A DNA stretch of 54,602 bases, taken from Massilibacteroides sp. (lineage in GTDB: Bacteria > Bacteroidota > Bacteroidia > Bacteroidales > Tannerellaceae). Both the position numbers and the translations under genes were made by a program. Shown piece by piece: positions 9,069-18,508 of the stretch; within the stretch, counting starts at the first letter, position 1; the number at the start of each line of letters is the position of its first letter. The notes below the pieces were generated by a model. The model did not search any database and was not told where the DNA came from. It was given only the letters and a program-made list of their open reading frames with translations. Where the stretch lies: assembly GCA_028708075.1 (NCBI GenBank), contig JAQVZS010000015.1, positions 1 through 54,602 of the forward strand. The letters run 5' to 3'.

Positions 9069-9545
9069 ATGGCTGTTACTAAAATAAGAAAAGTATCAAG
9101 TTGGATTTTATTGGCTTCCACTTTTGTCACTTTGGTGATATTAGGGTTGTTCTTCTTCGGAGGAAGCGACGAGCCATATAAAGGCGAATATTGGGCTCCT
9201 ACATACTTAGGGTTATTATTGAATTGGATGTATATTTTGTTTGCCGTATGTGCAGGCGCAACATTAATTTTTGCTGTATGGCAGTTTATTTCCAATTTGA
9301 AGATTAATCCAAGAGGGGCGATTGGCGGATTGGTTGTTATTCTGGCGTTTTTTGCGCTATTGTTTATCACCTATACAATCGGTAGCGATGCAAAAGTGAA
9401 TGTGTTGAACTCTGAAGCTCAGGCTTATAATGTTCCATTCTGGTTGAAAGTAACGGATATGTGGTTGTATTCTACCTATACATTGGTTGTATTGGTTGTT
9501 CTTGCTATATTCTCAGGAAGTTTAAAAAGAATGCTTAATAAATAA
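9069..9545 (+). CDS. Small four-helix membrane protein of the ExbBD operon
   Basis: I do not recognise a characterised family for this 158-residue protein. It has four likely transmembrane segments at about 13-33, 50-74, 84-105 and 131-151, with a short soluble loop (SDEPYKGEYWAPTY) after the first. It sits 9 bp after exbB and 13 bp before the first exbD. The same place in ExbB-ExbD operons of other Bacteroidales is, as I recall, held by a similar protein. A structural role in the motor complex is inference from position only. Confidence 0.75.
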   Translation: MAVTKIRKVSSWILLASTFVTLVILGLFFFGGSDEPYKGEYWAPTYLGLLLNWMYILFAVCAGATLIFAVWQFISNLKINPRGAIGGLVVILAFFALLFITYTIGSDAKVNVLNSEAQAYNVPFWLKVTDMWLYSTYTLVVLVVLAIFSGSLKRMLNK

Positions 9546-9558
9546 AGGAAAAAGATAA

Positions 9559-10146
9559 ATGGCAAAAAAGAAAAGAAAAACACCAGGGATTAATGGTACT
9601 TCTTCAGCCGATATCGCATTCATGTTGCTTTTGTTTTTCCTTTTGACATCTTCTATGGATACAGATAAGGGATTACCGAGACGTTTACCGCCTCCTATTC
9701 CTAAAGACCAGAAAAATGAAGATGTAAAGATTAAAAAGAGAAACATATTGGTTGTACTTATTAACAGTAATAACCAACTCCTTTGCAACAACGAGTATAT
9801 TGATATTAGTCAATTGAAAGATCAGGTTAAGGAGTTCGTTGAAAATCCTTACAACGATGAACATAAGCCTGAAAAAATACAGGTGGATGTGCCGTTCTTT
9901 GGGAATATGATGGTTACGAAAAATCATGTGATCTCTTTACAAAATGACCGTGGCACGGAATATCAGGCTTATATTGATGTTCAAAGTGAGTTGGCGGCTG
10001 CTTATACAGAATTAAGAAACAATGTCTCTCAGAAGAAATTCGGAAAAGATTTTGCAGATTTAGATGAAGAACAACAAAAGGCTGTTCAGATGATTTATCC
10101 GCAAAAGGTTTCAGAGGCTGAACCTAAGAATTATGGAGGTAAATAA
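9559..10146 (+). CDS. exbD: ExbD/TolR biopolymer transport protein (first copy)
   Basis: A 195-residue ExbD-type protein. The single transmembrane helix at about 15-32 (SADIAFMLLLFFLLTSSM) carries the membrane Asp (SAD) that takes part in proton movement. It is longer than typical ExbD (about 140 residues) because of a charged periplasmic extension after the VPFFGNMMVTKNHVISLQ region. Its TAA stop overlaps the ATG of the second exbD by one base. Two unequal ExbD proteins in one operon suggest a hetero-oligomeric motor. Confidence 0.92.
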   Translation: MAKKKRKTPGINGTSSADIAFMLLLFFLLTSSMDTDKGLPRRLPPPIPKDQKNEDVKIKKRNILVVLINSNNQLLCNNEYIDISQLKDQVKEFVENPYNDEHKPEKIQVDVPFFGNMMVTKNHVISLQNDRGTEYQAYIDVQSELAAAYTELRNNVSQKKFGKDFADLDEEQQKAVQMIYPQKVSEAEPKNYGGK

Positions 10147-10613
10147 TGGGAAAATTTAATAAAACAGGTGGGCGTGAAATGCCCGAATTGAATACCTCGT
10201 CTTTACCGGACTTAGTGTTTGCTTTCTTGTTCTTTATCATGATGGTAACGTCAATGCGCGAAGTAACACTAAAAGTGCAGTTCAGAGCTCCGCAAGCAAC
10301 TGAACTCCAAAAATTGGAGAAAAAATCATTGGTGACATTTATTTATGTTGGTGAGCCAATGCCGGAGTTCAGGGAAAAAATGGGGACGGAAACCCGTCTT
10401 CAGTTAAATGATCAATTTGCTGAAGTGTCTGAAATAGAGGATTATATTGCACAGGAGAAATCAAGTATGAAAGAGGAAGATGCTCCGTTTATGACTGTAT
10501 CCATTAAAGCAGATAGAGAAACAAAGATGGGGGTTATCTCGGATGTTAAGCAGGCGCTTCGTGAAGCTTATGCTTTGAAGATCAGTTATTCTGCAACACA
10601 AAAAGTGAAATGA
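10146..10613 (+). CDS. exbD: ExbD/TolR biopolymer transport protein (second copy)
   Basis: The 155-residue paralogue has MPELNTSSLPDLVF followed by a helix (AFLFFIMMVTSM, about 25-37); Asp22 is the membrane aspartate. The periplasmic ExbD domain ends with VSIKADRETKMGVISDVKQALREA. The start codon overlaps the previous stop (TAATG), so translation is probably coupled. A bidirectional terminator follows. Confidence 0.92.
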   Translation: MGKFNKTGGREMPELNTSSLPDLVFAFLFFIMMVTSMREVTLKVQFRAPQATELQKLEKKSLVTFIYVGEPMPEFREKMGTETRLQLNDQFAEVSEIEDYIAQEKSSMKEEDAPFMTVSIKADRETKMGVISDVKQALREAYALKISYSATQKVK

Positions 10614-10661
10614 TATCATTCTTGAAGTTTAAAAATAATTATTGAATTATTTTACTATAAA

Positions 10662-10696
10662 AAAAGACCGATAGAGAACACTCTACCGGTCTTTTT
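10662..10696. terminator. Bidirectional terminator between exbD and MFS gene
   Basis: AAAGACCGATAGAG and CTCTACCGGTCTTT form a hairpin with one mismatch, an AACA loop and A/T runs on both sides. It separates convergent genes. Confidence 0.87.
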
Positions 10697-10701
10697 TATA
10701 C

Positions 10702-11862
10702 TTATTTATGTCGTTTGCGATTTAAAAAATAAATAGATATTCCTGGAATGACTATACAAAATGCGATAAAAAGTAATGCCGTTTTGATGGAGTAATAATC
10801 GCTGATCCATCCGGCAATGGGCGAGATAAACGCAAACAGAAGTCGAATAATAAAATTCCGGATAGACAATACTGTAGTGCGCATTTCTGAAAGCGTTAAT
10901 TGATTGATATAGCCTTTTAGTATGGGTGTCGCAAATCCTCGCACCAGATAAAACAGGAGAAGAATCACCAATAGACTGTACGACATTAAATTAAAAGCCA
11001 ATAATATATATCCTCCTGATATAAAAAGAAGAATTAACATATTCATCTTAGTTTCGCCGAAATAATTTTCAATTTTTTCCGAATAAAATGCTGAAATTCC
11101 AACGGCTAAATTTAATACAGTCCAGATTATGCCAAAATAAGATACCGGCGTTTCCAATTGTATTAAAACAGGTTGTACAAACCAAGCCATAGTAAGCGTA
11201 GCTGCACCGATTATGCCTGAAAAGACTATATTATAAGCCAACTGTTTATTTGTGAAAAGGGAATATTTTATAATTCGGACAACTTCCGATAGTGCGTTGG
11301 TTTGAGCTGTTTTTCCTCCATATTCAGTTAAAGCAAGTGCTGCAGGGATGCCTGAAAAGGCAATTACCGCTTGAGCATAGAATGGCAAACGTAGCGAATA
11401 AAAAGCAAGTAAGCCACCCAAAACACCTGCAATGGCTTCGGAGAAATTTCCAATCATTGTTAATTTCCCTTCATAATGAAGATAAAGCTCGTTTTTTTTG
11501 TAATTTGCAACAGTGTTGTATAATAAGGCAGAGTCCGCTCCATTTACAAAGGTTTGCCCGATGCTTAACAATACTTCTGCGAAAACAAATGTCAAGAAAG
11601 TTTCCGTAAACGAGTAGGTCAGGTATCCCCCGAAAAAAAGGATGCTTCCTAATATCAGGCAGTTCTTTTTCCCCCATGTGTCTGCTAAGTAACCCGAAGG
11701 AATTTCAAATGCAACTGCGACGATCGAATATATACTTTTGAGTATAAATATGTCTTGTAAGCTTAATCCATTTTTTTCGTAAAAAAGGACAATAACAGGC
11801 ATTACAAATGAGAACCATTTAGAGAATTTGATAATGTAGAGTGCAAGTAAATTTTTTTTCAT
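10702..11862 (-). CDS. Major facilitator superfamily transporter
   Basis: A 386-residue protein with about 12 transmembrane segments. The loop between helices 2 and 3 has GYLADTWGKKNCLILGS, matching the MFS G-x-L-a-D-r-x-G-r-k motif. The pattern (early EIPSGYLAD, and no long central loop) resembles small-molecule efflux MFS proteins. The substrate is unknown. It is monocistronic and shares a terminator with the exbD operon. Confidence 0.88.
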   Translation of the reverse strand: MKKNLLALYIIKFSKWFSFVMPVIVLFYEKNGLSLQDIFILKSIYSIVAVAFEIPSGYLADTWGKKNCLILGSILFFGGYLTYSFTETFLTFVFAEVLLSIGQTFVNGADSALLYNTVANYKKNELYLHYEGKLTMIGNFSEAIAGVLGGLLAFYSLRLPFYAQAVIAFSGIPAALALTEYGGKTAQTNALSEVVRIIKYSLFTNKQLAYNIVFSGIIGAATLTMAWFVQPVLIQLETPVSYFGIIWTVLNLAVGISAFYSEKIENYFGETKMNMLILLFISGGYILLAFNLMSYSLLVILLLFYLVRGFATPILKGYINQLTLSEMRTTVLSIRNFIIRLLFAFISPIAGWISDYYSIKTALLFIAFCIVIPGISIYFLNRKRHK

Positions 11863-11985
11863 GCCGAGAGAATTGTACCTATTGGTATCATTATTTGTGC
11901 AACGAAAGTATAAAAGCTATTCGAGTAGGGCAATTATTTGGATGGAAATGATTTCTTTTGTCCGATTGAATAATAGACAAGGTTT

Positions 11986-12632
11986 ATGGAAAGATTAATA
12001 CAGTTAACGGAAGATGGCAGCTACACTCTATTTATTCCCGAAATGGACGAACATTATCATTCCGTTCACGGAGCGATACAGGAGTCTCTTCATGTGTTTA
12101 TAAATGCTGGATTTAGGCAATTGGAGAAAAAAAATTATGCATTTTGGAGATCGGTTTTGGTACCGGTTTAAATGCTTTTCTCACTCTTCTTGAAACGCTT
12201 GATGAACCTTTACTTACCGTCACGTATTATGCAATTGAGCGTTTCCCTTTGGAATTGGACTTGGTTCGTCGGTTAAATTATGGGAAAGATAAGCGAGATC
12301 TTTTTTTGAAATTACATAAACTTCCGTGGAATACGATGCTGCCTGTTACGACTCGTTTTAATATATATAAGGCGCAAGGAGATAGCAATACCGTTCTGTT
12401 GCCTGATAATCTTGATCTGACTTACTTTGATGCTTTTGCGCCCGACAAGCAGCCGGAAATGTGGAATCAGGATATCTTTGATAAACTATATGTTCATACA
12501 TCTCCAGGTGGAATTTTGACGACTTATTGTGCGAAAGGTTCGGTTAGGAGGATGATGCAAAAGGCCGGATATTCCGTAGAAAGAATACCCGGCCCTCCAG
12601 GAAAGCGCGAAATGCTCCGCGCTAAAAAATAA
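11986..12632 (+). pseudogene. MnmD-like tRNA wobble-uridine methyltransferase, frameshifted
   Basis: Two overlapping frames together make one protein of about 215 residues. The first (from 11986) reads MERLIQLTEDGSYTLFIPEM...INAGFRQLEKK and then loses frame. The second continues as LEIGFGTGLNAFLTLLETLDE, with the SAM-binding GFGTG motif, FDAFAPDKQPEMW, and the ending GPPGKREMLRA. This is the methyltransferase (DUF752) part of MnmC, which completes mnm5(s2)U in tRNA; Bacteroidetes usually have it as a separate protein. The shift needed is one extra base at the A8 run 12127-12134. It may be a mutation, a homopolymer error, or slippage at A-AAA-AAT. The gene ends 6 bp from the convergent trxA, with no terminator between. 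Confidence 0.85.
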
Positions 12633-12638
12633 TTTCGT

Positions 12639-12956
12639 TTATTTTAGTAAAGCTTCTACTTTGGCCGTCAAAGTTGCTTTGTTCGTTGCGCCTACCTGTT
12701 TGTCGACCACTTGTCCGTTTTTAATAAACAGAACGGTTGGAATATTGCGAATTCCGTATCTTGTCACCACCTCATCGTTGTTATCAACGTCTATTTTACC
12801 AATGGTAACTTTTCCATCATACTCTTGTGCCAGTTCTTCAATGATCGGGCCGATCATACGACAGGGGCCGCACCATTCCGCCCAAAAATCAATTACCAGT
12901 GGTTTGCCGGTACTGATTATTTCTTCGAAATTCGTATCTGTAATTTCTAGTGCCAT
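12639..12956 (-). CDS. trxA: Thioredoxin
   Basis: A 105-residue cytosolic thioredoxin with the WCGPC active site at 28-32, the cis-proline region RNIPTVLFI, and a C-terminal helix. It has no signal peptide and is of normal length. A promoter with TTG-N18-TACTTTTG lies just upstream inside the dnaE 3' end. Confidence 0.97.
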   Translation of the reverse strand: MALEITDTNFEEIISTGKPLVIDFWAEWCGPCRMIGPIIEELAQEYDGKVTIGKIDVDNNDEVVTRYGIRNIPTVLFIKNGQVVDKQVGATNKATLTAKVEALLK

Positions 12957-12997
12957 ACTTTTCTGTTTTAATTATCTAATCTATATTTTTATGGAAT

Positions 12998-13026
12998 CAA
13001 AAGTACAAAATGTTTCTTAACGCCAA
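12998..13026 (-). promoter_or_regulatory. Predicted trxA promoter
   Basis: Read on the minus strand, TTG (13026-13024) is separated by 18 bp from TACTTTTG (13005-12998). This fits the Bacteroidetes TAnnTTTG promoter pattern and lies about 40 bp before the trxA start. Confidence 0.5.
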
Positions 13027-13028
13027 TA

Positions 13029-16000
13029 TTAACCATTGACTTTAAAATCGATGTTTTCGTTTTCTTTTAGAAAATCAATCAATTCACGTGTTACATTTAA
13101 TCGAATACTCTGAGAAAACAGATTCAGGCTGATGTTATGTTCGCCGTCAACCACTTTGAAATATAACAGACTCTGTCCTGGGTTATTTTTGATCAACACA
13201 GACAATTCGTTAATTATGGCTTCATTAAGGTAGTGGATAGGAAGCGTGATGCTGATTTTTTCGATCAGTTTATCTTTTTCGTCTTGAAGCAAACGTATAC
13301 CGCCTATTTTAAAATCTACGATCGATTCATTATACTGTCTTGACTCAACACGACCCGAAATTAACAAGTACATCCCTATACGTCCAAATTTTCCATATTC
13401 GATGTAATCATTGCCAAATAAAGGAATTTCTGCACTTCCGGTAAAATCTTCTATTTTTAAAATTCCGTAAGGCTTTCCTGTTTTTGTTAATCCTTCCCGG
13501 AACCCAGTGACAATTCCTCCCATCAGAATTTCTCTTCCTTTTAGAGTCTCTTTGTCATTTAGTTCGATTGCTCCCGTGTTGCAGACATATGTGAGGATAA
13601 TACGGTATTCGTCCAAAGGATGGGCGGAGAGATAAATCCCGACCAGTTCTTTTTCTTTGTTCAGTCTTTCCAAGTCACTCCATGGTTCGGCTTGCGGTAT
13701 TTCCGGTTTCGCGATTTCAATCAGATTGTCATCTCCGAACAACGAGTTTGCCGTTGTCATTTTATCGAATTGGTATTTATTACCGTAACGTACGAGCACA
13801 TCCAGAACCGGTTCGTCCCTGCTGGTCGCGAAGAATTGTTCGCGCCGGATACCGAAATTGTCGAATGCTCCACCTAGTGCAAGACATTCTAAGTTTTTCT
13901 TATTGCAGGCAGTCAGGTTGACTCTTTCCACAAAGTCGAAAATGGAGATGTAAGGTCCTTTTTTTCGTTCTTCTATAATATTCTGTACCGCCGACTCTCC
14001 GACTCCTTTTATAGCACCCAGCCCGAAACGGATATTCCCGTTTTTGTTCACACTGAATTTAAGAATGGATTCATTCACATCCGGTCCAAGTACCTGGATA
14101 TTCATCGCCCGGCATTCATCCATAAATTTTGTGATGTCGGTAATGTTAGAGAGACTTCGACTGAGGACAGCCGCCATGTATTCGGACGGGTAGTTCGCTT
14201 TCAGATAGGCTGTTTGATAAGCAACCCACGAATAGCAGGTTGCGTGACTTTTGTTGAATGCATATGAGGCAAATTTTTCCCAATCCGCCCAGATTTTTTC
14301 TAGGACATTCTCGTCATGCCCATTCGCTTTTCCGCCACTGAGGAACTTTGCTTTCAGTTCGTTCATTTTGTCGATCAACTTCTTCCCCATCGCTTTTCTC
14401 AAAGCGTCACTTTCCCCACGGCTGAAATTGGCTAAAAGACGAGACAGAAGCATGACTTGTTCTTGATAAACTGTAATACCGTATGTGTCTTCCAGGTACC
14501 GCTCCATGATCGGGATATCGTATTTAATCTCTTCCCGACCATGCTTACGGGCAATAAACGATGGAATATAATCCATGGGTCCCGGGCGGTAAAGCGCATT
14601 CATTGCGATGAGATCCTCGAATTTGGAAGGTTGCAGTTCTCTTAAATATTTCTGCATTCCAGCCGATTCAAATTGAAATGTGCCGGTCGTTTTCCCCTGA
14701 CAATATAATTCAAATGTCTTCGGATCTTCCAGGCTAACGTGGTCGATATCTATTTTCTCTCCTCTCGTAAGCTGGATATTCTCTACGGCTTCTTTGATGA
14801 TAGAGAGTGTTTTTAGTCCCAGAAAGTCCATTTTGATCAGGCCGGTCTCCTCAATTACAGAACCTTCGTATTGCGTCACTAACATTTCTTCACCAGTGTC
14901 TTTGTCTTTTGCCGTACTGACTGGTACAATGTCGGAAATATCGTATTTACCGATGATAACGCCACAGGCATGCACCCCCGTGTTGCGCACATTACCTTCC
15001 AGCATTTGCGCGTATTTCAGGGTGTCTCGCGCTAAAGGATTCGAACCGTTTGCCGCTTCTTTTAATTCCGGAACATACTGTATGGCATCTTTTAACTTAA
15101 ACTTCTTAAGATCGGGTATTTTGTCCGGCACTAATTTAGCCAGGCGGCTCGACTCGGCTAAAGGGAGTTTTTGTACGCGCGCCACATCTTTAATAGCCGA
15201 CTTAGTGGCCATCGTGCCATAGGTAATGATATGCGCTACCTTTTCTTTTCCGTATTTTTCCGTTACCCACCGCAACACTTCCCCTCGGCCATCGTCATCA
15301 AAATCTGTATCGATATCGGGTAATGAAATACGGTCCGGGTTCAGAAAACGCTCAAACAGCAAATCATATTTGATCGGATCAATATCCGTGATATCTAAGC
15401 AATAGGCAACCGCCGATCCGGCAGCGGAACCACGTCCCGGTCCTACCGATACACCCATGTTTTTGGCAGCTCGGATAAAATCCTGTACAATCAGAAAGTA
15501 TCCAGGGAACCCCATTCCCCTAATTGTGTTTAATTCAAAATCAAGTCTTTCTGTCACTTCATCCGAGAGTGATTTGCCGTATTTCTTTTTAGCACCTTCG
15601 TAAGTTAGGTACCGTAAGTAATCGTCTTCACTGTCAAACCCTTCCGGCAGCGGGAAGTCCGGCATGAGTGGGTCATGGTCGATTGAATAAAACTCCACTT
15701 TTTCTGCCACTTCCAATGTATTCCTTAACGCTTCAGGGACATCCGCGAAAATCGTATTCATTTCCGCCGTCGACTTCATCCATTCCTGTTTCGAATATCG
15801 CATCCGGGTTGGGTCGTCCAAATCTTTACCCGTACTCAGACAGATCAGACGGTCGTGTGCTTCCGCGTCTTCCTCGTTGGCAAAATGCACATCATTTGTC
15901 GCCAGAAGTTTGACCTCAAATTTACGGGCAAGCTCGATCAACACTTTGTTGACTTCCTGTTGTTTCTGAAACGTTGTCTGGTCGGCATTCGGCGCATGCG

Positions 16001-16664
16001 TTTCGTGCCGTTGCATTTCTAAATAATAATCCTCCCCAAACAGATTTTTGAACCATAACACAGATTTTTCGGCTTCGTCTATCCGGTTTTTCATGATGTA
16101 TTGAGGGATTTCCCCCCCCAGGCATGCCGAACTGATGATCAACCCCTCATGATATTTTTCTAACAATTCCTTGTCGATTCGCGGACGGCCGTAAAATCCT
16201 TCCGTCCAGGAGATCGATACTATTTTTATCAGGTTCTTATATCCTTTCAGGTTTTTAGCCAGCACGATCAAATGCCATCCGCTCAAATCTTCTTTCGTCG
16301 TTTTGTTATGTCTTCCATTCCGGGCACAATAACATTCGCATCCGATAATGGGCTTGAACAACTGTTTCTTATGTCCTTTAATTTCTGTTTCCAGTTGAGG
16401 GATCTTATCCAGTGCATCTGGATCTCCCAGCTTTTGTAATTCGGCAATCTTTTTCTCGCACGTTTTTATTGCATTTAACGGTTTGCTGTTTTTCTTTTTT
16501 ACTTTATTGTAAAATTCTTTTATTCCGAACATGTTGCCGTGATCGGTTACCGCAACAGCCGGCATTTTGTCTTTGACTGCTTTGTCTAATAACGTATCGA
16601 TGGACGTTTGTCCGTCCAACAAAGAATATTGAGTATGAAGATGTAAATGTATAAATGGTTCCAT
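13029..16664 (-). CDS. dnaE: DNA polymerase III subunit alpha
   Basis: A 1211-residue replicative polymerase of the DnaE type. The N-terminal PHP domain starts with FIHLHLHTQYSLLDGQ, and an extra helical insert (about 57-103) sits in it, as I recall from other Bacteroidetes. The polymerase domain has SVGPGRGSAAGS (406-417) and the catalytic aspartates in PDIDTDFDDDGRGE (449-462). The fingers region has GTFQFESAGMQ and YRPGPMDYIP. A helix-hairpin-helix (GLGAIKGVGESAV) and an OB fold (GGIVTGFREGLTKTGKPYGI) follow. No frame breaks are visible. The start is ATG with an AT-rich leader. Confidence 0.98.
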   Translation of the reverse strand: MEPFIHLHLHTQYSLLDGQTSIDTLLDKAVKDKMPAVAVTDHGNMFGIKEFYNKVKKKNSKPLNAIKTCEKKIAELQKLGDPDALDKIPQLETEIKGHKKQLFKPIIGCECYCARNGRHNKTTKEDLSGWHLIVLAKNLKGYKNLIKIVSISWTEGFYGRPRIDKELLEKYHEGLIISSACLGGEIPQYIMKNRIDEAEKSVLWFKNLFGEDYYLEMQRHETHAPNADQTTFQKQQEVNKVLIELARKFEVKLLATNDVHFANEEDAEAHDRLICLSTGKDLDDPTRMRYSKQEWMKSTAEMNTIFADVPEALRNTLEVAEKVEFYSIDHDPLMPDFPLPEGFDSEDDYLRYLTYEGAKKKYGKSLSDEVTERLDFELNTIRGMGFPGYFLIVQDFIRAAKNMGVSVGPGRGSAAGSAVAYCLDITDIDPIKYDLLFERFLNPDRISLPDIDTDFDDDGRGEVLRWVTEKYGKEKVAHIITYGTMATKSAIKDVARVQKLPLAESSRLAKLVPDKIPDLKKFKLKDAIQYVPELKEAANGSNPLARDTLKYAQMLEGNVRNTGVHACGVIIGKYDISDIVPVSTAKDKDTGEEMLVTQYEGSVIEETGLIKMDFLGLKTLSIIKEAVENIQLTRGEKIDIDHVSLEDPKTFELYCQGKTTGTFQFESAGMQKYLRELQPSKFEDLIAMNALYRPGPMDYIPSFIARKHGREEIKYDIPIMERYLEDTYGITVYQEQVMLLSRLLANFSRGESDALRKAMGKKLIDKMNELKAKFLSGGKANGHDENVLEKIWADWEKFASYAFNKSHATCYSWVAYQTAYLKANYPSEYMAAVLSRSLSNITDITKFMDECRAMNIQVLGPDVNESILKFSVNKNGNIRFGLGAIKGVGESAVQNIIEERKKGPYISIFDFVERVNLTACNKKNLECLALGGAFDNFGIRREQFFATSRDEPVLDVLVRYGNKYQFDKMTTANSLFGDDNLIEIAKPEIPQAEPWSDLERLNKEKELVGIYLSAHPLDEYRIILTYVCNTGAIELNDKETLKGREILMGGIVTGFREGLTKTGKPYGILKIEDFTGSAEIPLFGNDYIEYGKFGRIGMYLLISGRVESRQYNESIVDFKIGGIRLLQDEKDKLIEKISITLPIHYLNEAIINELSVLIKNNPGQSLLYFKVVDGEHNISLNLFSQSIRLNVTRELIDFLKENENIDFKVNG

Positions 16665-16720
16665 TTCTCGATTAGCGTGTACTGTAATTTGTTTATAAAG
16701 GTACGAAAAAGACGGCTATC

Positions 16721-16753
16721 TTGTCGGGAGTACGAATGAAAAACGTATATTTG
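16721..16753 (+). promoter_or_regulatory. Predicted promoter of the barrel protein gene
   Basis: TTG at 16721-16723 and TATATTTG at 16746-16753 are separated by 22 bp and match the Bacteroidetes pattern. The expected transcription start falls only about 7-20 bp before the ATG, so the leader would be very short. Confidence 0.5.
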
Positions 16754-16766
16754 TCTGGTATAAAAA

Positions 16767-17441
16767 ATGCGATTTATGACATTGTTCCGAAAAATGACAC
16801 TTTCTTTGTGCCTTCTTTTTCCCCTTTTTTCTCCGGTTTGGTCGCAAATAACATATGGTGTACGAGGGGGGCTTTCGTATTCTGCCCTGATACAGAATAT
16901 GGAGAATAAGAATAAAGTTGGATCCCGTGCCGGATTTAGTATCGGTGGTTTGATCGATATCCCCTTTTATCGTCGCTTTTCCCTTCGCCCCGAGCTTTCA
17001 TTCGTCAATCAAGGAGGATCGTTTTATTCTCGGATAGACAATGAAATGTCTGCCATAAAAAATAAGTACAATTATTATTCAATCCAGTTACCGGTTAACA
17101 TAGTTTATAATATCCCTATTTCTGGGGTAAAGATGAGTGTTTTTATGGGTCCGGCGGTCGATTATTCTTTATTTGGGAGCCGTACTTCCGAGGGGGTAGA
17201 GGAAGATTTGGTATTTGGAGATGATGAAGTTGGCGATTTGAAAAAATGGGATGTCGGTGTCAATATGGGATTATGTGTGAAATACCAACAAGTTTTCTTT
17301 TCTATTAATGCGCTTTGTGGCGGTTTGGATCGACGAAGTGTAAAGCATGAAGGAGAATCGCGTTTGTATCAGAATAATGTAACATTCTCATTCGGATATA
17401 TTTTCCCTCAAAAAGTTACTGAGCGTTCAGCAACCAAATAA
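16767..17441 (+). CDS. Outer-membrane beta-barrel protein, PorT-like family
   Basis: A 224-residue protein with a signal peptide (LSLCLLFPLFSPVWSQ). The mature part begins ITYGVRGGLSYSALI and is followed by the alternating strands of a small barrel (GFSIGGLIDIPFYRRFSLRPELSFVNQGGSF; YYSIQLPVNIVYNIP; VFMGPAVDYSLFG). This is the outer membrane beta-barrel domain common in Bacteroidetes. The function is unknown. The Met at residue 4 could also be the start. The last 26 bp overlap the 3' end of the convergent zinc-ribbon gene. Confidence 0.85.
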   Translation: MRFMTLFRKMTLSLCLLFPLFSPVWSQITYGVRGGLSYSALIQNMENKNKVGSRAGFSIGGLIDIPFYRRFSLRPELSFVNQGGSFYSRIDNEMSAIKNKYNYYSIQLPVNIVYNIPISGVKMSVFMGPAVDYSLFGSRTSEGVEEDLVFGDDEVGDLKKWDVGVNMGLCVKYQQVFFSINALCGGLDRRSVKHEGESRLYQNNVTFSFGYIFPQKVTERSATK

Positions 17442-18504
17442 AAAGCGCCAAGGCTGCGATTCCTGCTATGATAGCAAAAGCAATCTTTGCCGTACTGTAT
17501 GGTCTGTCGCCCGTGATACGTCCGGTGCGGGCATTCAGGAAGAAATGATATAGTTTGTTTTTGTACAGGTAAGCCGACATATAAACCGGCAATAAAATCA
17601 ATTTGAATTTAATCTCACTGACTTCCGTCTTTTGGGCTGTGATTCGTTGATGATCGCCACCGATATCCTTGCGGATTGCGTAATCTATCTCTTGGTTCAT
17701 GATCTGTTTGGCTTTTTTGTAGCCGTCGTTCATGTTCATAACGTATTTTTCCGTCAGAAAGCCACTCAGAAAACGATTGTCTGTCTCAACCATATTCATA
17801 GTGTCCCAATTATTTATCTTATACATGACATCAGACGCGATCATACCTGAAGCCGGAACCATTACATCATCGAAAAAGAGAGAAACATGTCCGTCGCAAT
17901 AATACCACCGGGTTCTCGTAACAGTACGCCGGTTTTTTCCGCTTCCGATCGTTGTCGTGTAGTTAATCCCTTTCTGCCCCGAGTAATCCGTTTCTGTTTG
18001 GGCATCATACGTCCAGCAGGGAATATAGACTCCCTGCAATTGGTTTGTCAGCAAAGCCTGTTTCTTTAATTTGTTTGGAGCGAACCATAGCCTTTTAATC
18101 CAGGTCTTCAGATATTTTGGGGTGTCTCTTCCTTCAATTTTGAATGGTAATAGATAGGAAGGTTGGATTAAACGCTCCTCACGTGCATCGGATTCGATCA
18201 ACGGGGTTGTACAATACGGACAAATCGCCGATTTGACACTCTCATTAAATGTCGATTCCGCACCGCATTTCCGGCAACTAATTATTTTTGTCGCCTTTGT
18301 ATTTAGTTTTTCAAAATTTTGCGCATATTTTTCGAAGTCCAGTTCTTGCACTTCCTCTACCTTTTTTACCTGAATCGGTGTGTCCGTCCCGCAATAATCA
18401 CAATGAAGGAAATTTGTTCCTGGCTTATATTTGAGGGCAGCGCCACAATTCATGCACTGATATGTTTCGCTGCCCGAGCGTTTTTCTTCTATTTCTTTTT
18501 CCAT
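17416..18504 (-). CDS. Zinc-ribbon membrane protein paired with SPFH protein
   Basis: The protein is 362 residues from the ATG at 18504. An open frame extends upstream, but that part overlaps the SPFH gene and looks non-coding. It has two zinc-ribbon motifs: CMNC(17-20)/CDYC(35-38) and CRKC(77-80)/CPYC(95-98). A middle domain rich in Trp/Tyr follows (GVYIPCWTYDAQTETDYSGQ), and one C-terminal transmembrane helix (IAFAIIAGIAALALFIWLL). The gene starts 4 bp after the SPFH stop. Zinc-ribbon plus SPFH pairs are known in Bacillus subtilis (YdjG/YdjI), where they recruit a PspA protein to the membrane. No PspA gene is visible here. The functional link is inference. Confidence 0.8.
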   Translation of the reverse strand: MEKEIEEKRSGSETYQCMNCGAALKYKPGTNFLHCDYCGTDTPIQVKKVEEVQELDFEKYAQNFEKLNTKATKIISCRKCGAESTFNESVKSAICPYCTTPLIESDAREERLIQPSYLLPFKIEGRDTPKYLKTWIKRLWFAPNKLKKQALLTNQLQGVYIPCWTYDAQTETDYSGQKGINYTTTIGSGKNRRTVTRTRWYYCDGHVSLFFDDVMVPASGMIASDVMYKINNWDTMNMVETDNRFLSGFLTEKYVMNMNDGYKKAKQIMNQEIDYAIRKDIGGDHQRITAQKTEVSEIKFKLILLPVYMSAYLYKNKLYHFFLNARTGRITGDRPYSTAKIAFAIIAGIAALALFIWLLNAQ

Positions 18505-18508
18505 TTTG

